Part shown: piece after piece, positions 1 to 7,150 of the stretch
How positions within the stretch are numbered: position 1 is the stretch's first letter
How the letters are laid out: each line of letters opens with the position of its first letter
Assembly (NCBI GenBank): GCA_002316005.1
Contig: DCIM01000034.1
Span: forward strand, 9,571-50,953
DNA from: Prevotellaceae bacterium UBA1726
GTDB taxonomy: Bacteria; Bacteroidota; Bacteroidia; Bacteroidales; Bacteroidaceae
Length of the DNA: 41,383 bases
Direction of reading: 5' to 3'
Notes under the pieces: generated by a model
Told to the model about the DNA's origin: nothing
Databases searched by the model: none
What the model saw: only the letters and a program-made list of their open reading frames with translations
Translations under genes and position numbers: made by a program

Positions 1-300
1 CAGAGCCCTGCTTATCAGGCTGTGAAGATGATCGAGGGTGCTATGGGTGGTGAGCCTTTCACATGGCCTGCTGGTTGCTATGTAAACTGCGACAAGTGTG
101 GTTTCAAGAATGTGATGATGGCTATGCCTACAACTATCGATGCTACTGGCGTTCACTTCACTGCTCCTGAGGGTACAGCTGAGGAAATGGTTGCTCTCCA
201 GTCATCTTACGAGCACCTCCAGAAGATGCGTGAGGAGATTATCGGTCTCGGTATCATCCCTGCAGTTGAGGATTGGACAAAGGAGAACCCTAACCTCTAA
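1..300 (+). CDS. mdh: Malate dehydrogenase, C-terminal part (5' end outside window)
   Basis: The reading frame is open from base 1 and ends with TAA at 298-300, so only about the last 99 residues are here. The visible segment contains SPAYQAV, GGEPFTWPAGCYV, MMAMPTTID, a SSYEHLQKMREEI helix and GIIPAVEDW near the end. This matches from memory the C-terminal half of the Bacteroidales NAD-dependent malate dehydrogenase (about 330 residues), a cytoplasmic enzyme that interconverts oxaloacetate and malate in the reductive branch leading to succinate and propionate. The Rossmann domain and catalytic His lie upstream of the window and cannot be checked. A strong hairpin terminator follows 45 bases after the stop, so this gene ends its transcript. 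Confidence 0.85.
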   Translation, partial: QSPAYQAVKMIEGAMGGEPFTWPAGCYVNCDKCGFKNVMMAMPTTIDATGVHFTAPEGTAEEMVALQSSYEHLQKMREEIIGLGIIPAVEDWTKENPNL

Positions 301-344
301 TAAACATTTCTCCCCGACCCTATGGGCAAAGGAGATATGACATA

Positions 345-386
345 AAAAGGGCACACTTTATTATATATTAAGGTGTGTCCTTTTTT
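345..386 (+). terminator. Rho-independent terminator after mdh
   Basis: AAAAGGGCACACTT (345-358) can pair, with two G-U wobbles, with the arm at about 370-384 across an AT-rich loop, and the right arm runs into TTTTTT (381-386). It lies 45 bases after the mdh stop. A potential ATG at 373 falls inside the hairpin, which argues against using it as the start of the next gene. Confidence 0.85.
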
Positions 387-435
387 CAACTACCCACACA
401 AAAACCAACAATCAAAAAGGAAACTAAAACCATTT

Positions 436-2457
436 ATGAAAAAGATTATCTCTGCATTTCTCCTTCTCGCATTTGGCATGACAATGGGTTATGCTCAGGT
501 GAAGTTATGTCCATTATTCACTGACAACATGGTACTTCAGCAGAAAAACGACAAATCGCCTATCTGGGGAGAAAGCAAAGCAGGAAAGACTATTACCATT
601 ACAACATCGTGGGACAACGCAATCACCACCACTAAGGCCGACGAGCAGGGACATTGGAAGACTACAGTGAAGACTCCTTCTGCAGGTGGTCCATACACAA
701 TCACTATCTCTGACGGCAAGAAAAAGACTGTCATCCAGAATGTTCTCATCGGTGAGGTTTGGTTGTGCTCGGGCCAGTCGAACATGGAGATGAGTGTTGG
801 TCACGGTCAGGTAAAAAACTGGAAAGCGGAACTCTCTGAAGCTGACTCACACACTAATATACGCCTATTCACAGTAAAGAAGACCACCAGTGGCAAACCT
901 ACCAGCACATTCGAAGCTGAAGGTGGTGGCTGGCTCACATGCAACGCAGAAAGCCTAATGGGATTCTCTGCTGCTGGATACTTTTTCGGTCGCGACATCA
1001 ACAAATACCAGAACGTACCGGTTGGTCTCATCAACTCTTCATGGGGTGGAACAATCATCGAGGCATGGATGAGTCTTGAATCATTCAAGAGCATGGCCGG
1101 ACAGGAAAAGAATGTCGAGCATGTAAGCAGTCTGCCTGCTACTCCTGAGGAGCGTCAGAAGTTCTACGATGACGAACTCAACCAGTGGTACAAGGAACTG
1201 CAGAAGACAGAGATTGGATATAAGGACGGTGTTCCTGTATGGGCTCTCGGTTCGACAAACGATGCTGACTGGAATACAATGAATCTTCCTGGTGCAAGTG
1301 CCAACGATGGTACTATCAATGCATTCTGGTGGGCACGCCGTACTATCGAGATTCCTGCAAAGTGGGCCGGTAAGGATATCACCATCAACCTTGGGGGTGT
1401 CGATGATAATGATGTCACATTCTTCAATGGTGAGGTTGTTGGCAATACCGTTGGTTGCTGGCTTCAGCGTAACTACACCGTACCAGGTCGTCTTGTCAAG
1501 GAAGGAAAGGCCACTATCGCTGTTCGTGTTCACGACACTGGTGGTTTGACTGGCATTGGTGGAGACAAGGAAAAATTCACGGTTTCGCTCAACGGCACTG
1601 ACGAGACGATCTCACTTGCCGGCGAGTGGAAATACAAACCTTCTATCGGTATTGGCACAGTTGCTGCAATGCCTGCAAACACTGTGATGGACCCAAATGT
1701 CCACACTTTCCTCTACAACTCAATGATTTATCCTCTGCTTCCTTACACCATCAAAGGTGCTATCTGGTATCAGGGCGAATCAAACGCACCTCAAGCTTAT
1801 CAGTATCGCGAACTGATGCCTCTCCTCATAAAGGATTGGCGCAACCAATGGGGCTACGACTTCCCATTCTATATGGTGCAGTTGGCTAACTACATGTCGC
1901 GCAAGGATGCTCCAAGTGAGTCGTCATGGGCTGAACTTCGTGAGGCTCAGTTGCTTACTCGTCAGCATTTGGAGAATGTAGGTATGGCTACAATAATCGA
2001 TATTGGTGAAGCTGGTGATATCCACCCAAAGAACAAACAGGATGTGGGCCATCGTCTTGCATTGGCTGCTCGTGCTACTGCCTATGGCGAGCGTATCGCC
2101 TACGAGGGACCAATGTATCAGGACTATAAGATTGAAGGAAACACCATCCGTATTCAGTTCTCACGCAACACAGGTCGTGGTCTGAAGTCTTCTGATGGTG
2201 GTAACCTGAAGGGCTTTGCCATTGCTGGCCTTGACCACAAATGGCATTGGGCTAATGCTGAGATCGTGAAAGAACAGCGTGGACAATGGACAATGGAATC
2301 TGTTGTTGTCTCATGCCCTGAGGTTGAGTTCCCTGTTGCCGTGCGTTATGCATGGGCTGACAACCCTGAGTGTAACCTTACTAACAGCACCGACCTCCCA
2401 GCATCTCCTTTCCGTACTGACGATTGGGCTGGCGAGACTTATGGCAACAAGCGATAA
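436..2457 (+). CDS. Secreted SGNH-type carbohydrate O-acetylesterase (sialate O-acetylesterase family)
   Basis: The 673-residue product removes O-acetyl groups from sugars; the family is named for sialate 9-O-acetylesterase. Residues 1-20 form a signal peptide ending in GYA-Q, so it is likely periplasmic. SGQSNM (112-117) carries the predicted nucleophile Ser115. Further blocks are INSSWGG (200-205), AIWYQGESN (442-450) and GDIHP (527-531) with the predicted Asp528/His530 pair. Residues about 270-395 look like the beta-galactosidase-type jelly roll inserted in many members (FWWARRTIEIP, VDDNDVTFFNG). I chose the start at 436 because an in-frame ATG at 373 lies within the upstream terminator and would bury the signal peptide. 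nagA follows after 12 bases, suggesting an operon for N-acetylated amino sugars. The exact substrate is uncertain; some relatives act on plant polysaccharide acetyl groups. Confidence 0.85.
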   Translation: MKKIISAFLLLAFGMTMGYAQVKLCPLFTDNMVLQQKNDKSPIWGESKAGKTITITTSWDNAITTTKADEQGHWKTTVKTPSAGGPYTITISDGKKKTVIQNVLIGEVWLCSGQSNMEMSVGHGQVKNWKAELSEADSHTNIRLFTVKKTTSGKPTSTFEAEGGGWLTCNAESLMGFSAAGYFFGRDINKYQNVPVGLINSSWGGTIIEAWMSLESFKSMAGQEKNVEHVSSLPATPEERQKFYDDELNQWYKELQKTEIGYKDGVPVWALGSTNDADWNTMNLPGASANDGTINAFWWARRTIEIPAKWAGKDITINLGGVDDNDVTFFNGEVVGNTVGCWLQRNYTVPGRLVKEGKATIAVRVHDTGGLTGIGGDKEKFTVSLNGTDETISLAGEWKYKPSIGIGTVAAMPANTVMDPNVHTFLYNSMIYPLLPYTIKGAIWYQGESNAPQAYQYRELMPLLIKDWRNQWGYDFPFYMVQLANYMSRKDAPSESSWAELREAQLLTRQHLENVGMATIIDIGEAGDIHPKNKQDVGHRLALAARATAYGERIAYEGPMYQDYKIEGNTIRIQFSRNTGRGLKSSDGGNLKGFAIAGLDHKWHWANAEIVKEQRGQWTMESVVVSCPEVEFPVAVRYAWADNPECNLTNSTDLPASPFRTDDWAGETYGNKR

Positions 2458-2469
2458 AAGCTCTATATA

Positions 2470-3648
2470 ATGAAATTACAAATCATCAACGGCAAAATCC
2501 TTACCAAGAAAGGTTGGATGAGTGATTGTTCCGTCTTCTGCGAGGATGGGAAAATCTCAGAAATAAGCGAGGGCACTACTCCTCGCGAAGGTTTTGCCGT
2601 TGTTGATGCAAAGGATTTCATCGTAGGACCAGGTGGTATCGACATGCACATTCATGGTGCTGACGGGCATGACTTCATGGAATGTACAGAAGAGGCTTTC
2701 CGCACTGTCATCAACGCTCACCTGAAGCATGGCACAACTTCGCTCTTCCCTACCCTTGCGTCGTCGAGCAACACGATGATTCGCAATGCTGCTGAGATAT
2801 GCACAAGACTGATGCAGGAGAAGGACAGTCCGGTATTGGGATTGCATCTCGAAGGTCCTTATCTTAATATAAAGAAATGTGGCGGGCAATGGCCTGAGAT
2901 GATTCGATTGGCCGACCCTGTGGAATATATCCCTCTGCTTGACGAGTTTCCTTGTATAAAGCGTTGGGACGCCTCGCCAGAATTGGATGGGGCTTTGGAG
3001 TTTGGTCGTGAATGTGCGCGTCGTGGCATTCTCGTTGGTATTGCCCATACAGAGGCTGATGGCGAGATTGTGGAGAAAGGATTTGAAGCGGGGTTCACCC
3101 ACGCCACTCATTTCTACAATGCTATGACGGGTGTGCATAATGTGCGCGAGTTCAAGCACGAGGGTACCATCGAGGCTATCTACATAAACGATGGCATCAG
3201 TGTGGAAATCATTGCAGATGGCATTCATGTGCCTCCTGTGTTGTTCCGCTTGGTACATAAGGTGAAAGGTCCTGAACGCATTGCTCTCATCTCCGATGCT
3301 ATAGCATCTACGGCGTCTTCATCGGGCGAGGTGTTCGACAAGAACACAATCATCGAGGATGGTGTGTGCAAACTTGCCGACCGCTCTGCTCTTGCTGGTA
3401 GTGTGGCAACAATGGACCGCCTCGTTGACACAATGATAAACAAATGCCACATGAGTTGGGAGGACACCTTCGCGATGACCTCTACCACCACAGCCCGACT
3501 GATGAAGGTTGACGACCGAAAAGGGTCCATCGCTGTTGGCAAAGATGCTGATATCTGCTTCTACACCGACCAGGCCTCTCTGCAGTGTGTCATTCAGGCT
3601 GGAAGGGTCGTAATAAACCATTCTGATAATAATTCATCTAATATATAG
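2470..3648 (+). CDS. nagA: N-acetylglucosamine-6-phosphate deacetylase
   Basis: The 392-residue cytoplasmic amidohydrolase converts GlcNAc-6-phosphate to glucosamine-6-phosphate and acetate. Metal and catalytic motifs are in order: HIH (60-62), LHLEGPYLN with Glu128, IAHTEAD with His193, THATHFYNAM with His211 and His214, ADGIHVPP with His253, and LISDAIAS with the predicted catalytic Asp276. The length is normal for NagA. The N-terminal beta sandwich with INGKI and VVDAKDFIVGPGGIDMH is typical. It begins 12 bases after the acetylesterase-like gene and has no separate promoter that I can see, so the two are probably co-transcribed. The last codons (DNNSSNI) are encoded by a short duplicated sequence, described separately. 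Confidence 0.93.
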   Translation: MKLQIINGKILTKKGWMSDCSVFCEDGKISEISEGTTPREGFAVVDAKDFIVGPGGIDMHIHGADGHDFMECTEEAFRTVINAHLKHGTTSLFPTLASSSNTMIRNAAEICTRLMQEKDSPVLGLHLEGPYLNIKKCGGQWPEMIRLADPVEYIPLLDEFPCIKRWDASPELDGALEFGRECARRGILVGIAHTEADGEIVEKGFEAGFTHATHFYNAMTGVHNVREFKHEGTIEAIYINDGISVEIIADGIHVPPVLFRLVHKVKGPERIALISDAIASTASSSGEVFDKNTIIEDGVCKLADRSALAGSVATMDRLVDTMINKCHMSWEDTFAMTSTTTARLMKVDDRKGSIAVGKDADICFYTDQASLQCVIQAGRVVINHSDNNSSNI

Positions 3649-3666
3649 AACTAATAATTCATCTAA
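3627..3666 (+). repeat. 15-bp direct repeat across the nagA stop
   Basis: TAATAATTCATCTAA occurs at 3627-3641 and again at 3652-3666, 25 bases apart start to start. The first copy encodes the nagA C-terminus; the second is in the 5' leader of the following lipoprotein gene. It looks like a small tandem duplication that may have extended nagA by a few residues. Confidence 0.7.
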
Positions 3667-3681
3667 AAAAATAAGAAGCTT

Positions 3682-4884
3682 ATGAAAAAACTATTTTTCC
3701 TGCTAGGTTTGACAGCATGCATTCTGTCTTCCTGCACAACATCTTCGTTGATGTCTTACTACACAACTGATGTAAACCCTTATCGCGCTAACATCTATTA
3801 CAACTATTACAGCGATAACTATTACTACAACGATCTGCCTGTAGTATATATTAATAATGTGTTCTATGTTCAGCACTGGGACGCTGTTACTTGCCGTTGG
3901 TATCGTGAGATTCTGCCTCGCACTCACTGGGGTTATATCACTATAGCACATTCTCACAACAAGCATCTCGGTGGTCGTTGGACTTCTTACGAGCCTCGCT
4001 ACAGAGATCCTTACGGATGCCCAACAGGATGGAACTACAACAACTATGTCCACAACACATACAATCCAAATCCTAACTGGCAGCACAACGGCAATGGTTT
4101 CCACTATGGTCCTGGCTACGATCAGAACCACAACAATGGCTATAACAATGGCTATCAGAATGGTTACAATCAGGGCAACCAGAACCATAACGGCAATAAC
4201 GGTAATCATAACGGCTATAACAATGGCAACCAGAACCATAATGGCAATAATGGTAATCATAATGGCTATAACCAGGGCAACCAAAACAATAACAACCATA
4301 ATGGCAATGCTCAGGGCAACCACAACAGAGACAACAACAAGAATAATAACCAAGGTAATCAGGGCAATAACAACCATAACAATGGCAACCAGGGCAACCA
4401 TAATAACAACAATGGCAACCAGGGTAACAACAACTATGGCCAGAACAACAACCAGACAACAACCCGCCCTAACACTACCACTCAGACTACTGTAGGAAAG
4501 AATGACAAGACAAATACAACTCATCCAAGTGGTTCTAATTTCAGTGGCAATCGTGGTAACAACAACAATGGTCAGACCACCACTACAAATCAAGATGGCA
4601 CAAACAAGATAAACAAGACCATTACCGACAAGAAGCAGACTGTTCAGAAGCAGACTACTACCACTACTACTCGTCAGTCAACAAGTTCTCAGACGACAAA
4701 GAACAACAATAATTCAACAACTTCTTCCACAAATAACAGAACTGCAAACCGTTCTACTTTCAGTGGTAGTCGCAACAACTCTTCTTCAACAACGAAGACC
4801 TCTACAACTGGCACAAAGGCTTCTACTACAAGTACGAAGACAGCTGAAAGAAAATCCACCTTCGGTAACGGAAAGAGAAACTAA
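3682..4884 (+). CDS. Asn/Gly/His-rich repeat lipoprotein, function unknown
   Basis: I do not recognise a family. The 400-residue product begins with a lipoprotein signal (hydrophobic LFFLLGLTACILSSC, lipid Cys at about residue 17), so it is likely anchored in a membrane. Residues 24-120 are rich in Tyr, Trp and Arg (NIYYNYYSDNYYYND) and may fold. From about residue 140 to 255 the chain is low-complexity Asn/Gly/His/Gln, including two adjacent 17-residue repeats (GNQNHNGNNGNHNGYN plus one). From 255 to the end it is Thr/Ser/Asn-rich and ends in basic residues (GNGKRN). The His-rich repeats could bind metal or the chain could be a flexible surface stalk; both are guesses. It is followed by a strong terminator and lies 33 bases after nagA. 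Confidence 0.75.
   Translation: MKKLFFLLGLTACILSSCTTSSLMSYYTTDVNPYRANIYYNYYSDNYYYNDLPVVYINNVFYVQHWDAVTCRWYREILPRTHWGYITIAHSHNKHLGGRWTSYEPRYRDPYGCPTGWNYNNYVHNTYNPNPNWQHNGNGFHYGPGYDQNHNNGYNNGYQNGYNQGNQNHNGNNGNHNGYNNGNQNHNGNNGNHNGYNQGNQNNNNHNGNAQGNHNRDNNKNNNQGNQGNNNHNNGNQGNHNNNNGNQGNNNYGQNNNQTTTRPNTTTQTTVGKNDKTNTTHPSGSNFSGNRGNNNNGQTTTTNQDGTNKINKTITDKKQTVQKQTTTTTTRQSTSSQTTKNNNNSTTSSTNNRTANRSTFSGSRNNSSSTTKTSTTGTKASTTSTKTAERKSTFGNGKRN
4174..4275 (+). repeat. Two tandem 51-bp coding repeats
   Basis: Units 4174-4224 and 4225-4275 each encode 17 residues starting GNQNHNGNNGNHNG. The two copies differ mostly at AAC/AAT third positions, so the protein sequence is conserved while the DNA has drifted; only the last residue differs (Asn versus Gln). 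Degenerate copies continue to about 4440. Confidence 0.85.
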
Positions 4885-4909
4885 CACTCGTCTATCGACA
4901 TAATACGCC

Positions 4910-4944
4910 GACCGGTTCTCATCATGAGGGCCGGTCTTCTTTTT
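4910..4944 (+). terminator. Rho-independent terminator after the lipoprotein gene
   Basis: GACCGGTTCTCAT pairs with ATGAGGGCCGGTC around a single-base loop core, giving a long GC-rich stem, and is followed by TTCTTTTT. It begins 26 bases after the lipoprotein stop. Confidence 0.9.
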
Positions 4945-5019
4945 GCAACGCAGCATCTTGTTTTCGGGGCTTTTATTCTTTTTTAGGATAATAAAATCGG
5001 CGGTGTGCAGAATTATTTA

Positions 5020-5027
5020 TAATTTTG
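5020..5027 (+). promoter_or_regulatory. Bacteroidetes -7 promoter element upstream of the DUF3737 gene
   Basis: TAATTTTG matches the TAnnTTTG -7 element used by the Bacteroidetes primary sigma factor. It lies 25 bases before the ATG at 5052 and after the preceding terminator. No good TTTG -33 element is seen at the usual distance. Confidence 0.6.
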
Positions 5028-5051
5028 CAGACATAAAAACTAACAATACGG

Positions 5052-5903
5052 ATGAATATAATAAAAGATAAAGAATTTGGAGGGGAGCGTCCTTTGTTTG
5101 GTTCGAAGGATTTGCGACTCGAGAATGTAACTATCACGGAAGGAGAATCTGGTATCAAATGTTGCTCAAACATTGAGGCTGATGGATGTCATTTCATTGG
5201 CAAATATCCTTGGTGGCATGTCGAGGGTTCGCTCATCACCAACTGCTACTTTGCCGTTGGCTCGCGCTCAGCCATCTGGTATAGCAATAACATGACAATG
5301 CGCGACACAATCATCGATGCTCCAAAACTGTTTCGCGAGATGGACGGACTCACTCTTGAGAATGTACAGATTAACGATGCCGATGAAACTTTCTGGAAGG
5401 TGAAGAACATTCGTGCCACAAATCTCCGTCTCCACGAGGGTACCTATCCGTTCATGTTCTGCGAGAATGTGTTTGTCGATGGTCTTGAGAGCGACTCGAA
5501 ATATGTATTCCAGTATTGCAATAACGTGGAGGTGCATAACGCCCGTATCACCACAAAGGATTCGTTCTGGGAGTGCGAGAATGTCACTGTCTACGACTCT
5601 GTTCTCGATGGCGAATATCTCGCGTGGCATTCTAAGAATGTTCGCCTTGTGCGTTGCCATATCTCTGGCGAACAACCGCTCTGCTATCTCGACGGAATAA
5701 CTCTCGAGGATTGCACCTTCGATAGTGCCTGCGACCGTGCCTTTGAGGATTCAACGGATATCAATGCATCAATAATTGGTCATATCGAAAACATCAAGAA
5801 CCCTGTCTCTGGTCGTATCATTGCCGATTCTATCGGAAGCATCACCATCGATGAGAACATCAAGCAACCTAATAGTTGCAAAATTGAAAACAATGAAATA
5901 TAA
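5052..5903 (+). CDS. DUF3737 family right-handed beta-helix protein
   Basis: The 283-residue protein lacks a signal peptide and is probably cytoplasmic. It opens with DKEFGGERPLFGSKDLRLENVTI, a pattern I associate with DUF3737 proteins. The rest is a run of short strands of the type 'NVxVxxxxxxxxxxFWxCxNV' (SFWECENVTVYDS, AWHSKNVRLVRCHISGE, ITLEDCTFDSACDRAFEDST), consistent with a parallel beta-helix like that of pentapeptide or pectate-lyase folds. No catalytic function is established for the family. Its 3' end overlaps the next gene by 11 bases, suggesting translational coupling with the aminotransferase; I recall the same pair in other Bacteroidales and in Firmicutes, but the reason is not known. 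Confidence 0.85.
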   Translation: MNIIKDKEFGGERPLFGSKDLRLENVTITEGESGIKCCSNIEADGCHFIGKYPWWHVEGSLITNCYFAVGSRSAIWYSNNMTMRDTIIDAPKLFREMDGLTLENVQINDADETFWKVKNIRATNLRLHEGTYPFMFCENVFVDGLESDSKYVFQYCNNVEVHNARITTKDSFWECENVTVYDSVLDGEYLAWHSKNVRLVRCHISGEQPLCYLDGITLEDCTFDSACDRAFEDSTDINASIIGHIENIKNPVSGRIIADSIGSITIDENIKQPNSCKIENNEI

Positions 5904-7053
5904 TTTCGATAAACTGACTGAGCGTCGGGGCACTAACTCAATGAAATGGGACGAGGCCGCCGACCGTGATGTCATCCCGATGTGGGTGGCTGATATGGAC
6001 TTCGAGACTGCACCTTGCATCACAGAGGCTCTCCATAAGCGTATCGACCATGCCATATTCGGCTACACATTTGTACCTGAGAGTTATTACGAGGCTGTCA
6101 TCAGTTGGTTCGGTCGTCGTCACGGTTGGGCAATCAATCGTGATTGGATTCAATATACATCAGGTGTTGTGTCTGCCATCTCTTGCTGCATTAAGGCAAT
6201 GACAACGCCGGGCGACAATGTTCTTGTGCTTACTCCTGTCTACAACTGTTTCTTTTCGTCTATTCGCAACAATGGATGCAACATACTGGAGTGTGCTTTG
6301 AAACCCACTGAAGATTCCTATGAGATTGACTTCAATGCCGTTGAGCGTTGCTGCAAGGACGAGAAAACTCGTATTCTTCTGCTTTGCAATCCTCATAACC
6401 CGGCTGGTCGTGTGTGGACAAAGGCAGAACTTGCTCGACTGAACGACATCTGTATTAATAATAATGTACGCGTGATATCCGACGAGATTCATTGCGAACT
6501 GGTGATGCCTGGACATAAGTTCATTCCTTTCGCATCGGTATCTGACGATTGTCTGAACAACTCCATTACATTAAACTCACCTTCTAAGTCGTTCAACACG
6601 GCTGGCCTTCAGATTGCGAATATCATCTGCAACAATGCCGAATGGCAGAAGCGGATCGACCGTGCCATCAACGACAACGAGGTGTGCGATGTCAATCCAT
6701 TCGGTGTCATCGCCCTTCAGGCGGCTTACAACGAGGGTGAGGCGTGGCTAAAGGCGCTCAATGCCTATCTCTACGACAACTACATTGCATTGAAGGAATT
6801 CTTCTCATTGGAGATGCCACAAATAAAAATCACTCGTCTTGAGGGCACTTACCTTGTATGGGCGGACATCTCTGCAACTGGACTCACTGCCGATGAACTG
6901 TCGGAGAGACTCCTCTACGAGGGGAAGGTTTGGATGACAAGTGGTTCGGTTTATCACGACCCTCTGTCACAGAATCATCTCCGCATCAACATCGCTTGTC
7001 CACGGAGCAGAATGATGGAAGGATTGAAACGCATGGCGACAGTTGTGAAATAA
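5893..7053 (+). CDS. MalY/PatB-type PLP-dependent aminotransferase (cystathionine beta-lyase)
   Basis: The 386-residue cytoplasmic enzyme belongs to the class I/II PLP aminotransferases; MalY/PatB members cleave cystathionine or cysteine-S-conjugates. Visible features are PMWVADMDFETAP near residue 29, FGYTF (56-60), LCNPHNPAGRVW (164-175), SDEIHCELVMPGH (196-208) and SPSKSFNTAGLQ with the predicted PLP lysine at 232. The C-terminal part has NHLRINIACPRS. I chose the ATG at 5893 because translation from there starts with the usual MKYNFD, while an in-frame ATG at 5776 would add 39 residues lying wholly inside the DUF3737 gene. The 11-base overlap with that gene points to an operon. Confidence 0.9.
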   Translation: MKYNFDKLTERRGTNSMKWDEAADRDVIPMWVADMDFETAPCITEALHKRIDHAIFGYTFVPESYYEAVISWFGRRHGWAINRDWIQYTSGVVSAISCCIKAMTTPGDNVLVLTPVYNCFFSSIRNNGCNILECALKPTEDSYEIDFNAVERCCKDEKTRILLLCNPHNPAGRVWTKAELARLNDICINNNVRVISDEIHCELVMPGHKFIPFASVSDDCLNNSITLNSPSKSFNTAGLQIANIICNNAEWQKRIDRAINDNEVCDVNPFGVIALQAAYNEGEAWLKALNAYLYDNYIALKEFFSLEMPQIKITRLEGTYLVWADISATGLTADELSERLLYEGKVWMTSGSVYHDPLSQNHLRINIACPRSRMMEGLKRMATVVK

Positions 7054-7092
7054 TCTGCCAAAATTGTGTTAGTCAGTATTTGCGGAAAGTAG

Positions 7093-7100
7093 TAATTTTG
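7093..7100 (+). promoter_or_regulatory. -7 promoter element upstream of the GH2 gene
   Basis: TAATTTTG lies 51 bases before the GH2 start, in a 97-base gap after the aminotransferase gene. The -33 element is not clear (ATTG at 7063-7066 is spaced about 26 bases, longer than usual). Confidence 0.55.
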
Positions 7101-7150
7101 CATCAGAAACAATTAATACTAATTTCAACCCGCCAATACTGGCTATTCTT

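Noticed and set aside
373..435. N-terminal extension of the acetylesterase-like gene
   Set aside because: The upstream ATG lies inside the mdh terminator and would put 21 residues before a proper signal peptide.
4120..4440. Possible CRISPR-like array in the repetitive region
   Set aside because: The repeats are contiguous codon repeats in frame within a lipoprotein gene, with no unique spacers between identical repeats.
3703..4593. Minus-strand frame rich in Val/Ile opposite the Asn-rich lipoprotein, resembling a membrane protein
   Set aside because: The hydrophobicity is simply the antisense of AAC/AAT codons (GTT/ATT) and has no turn or charge pattern of a real membrane protein.
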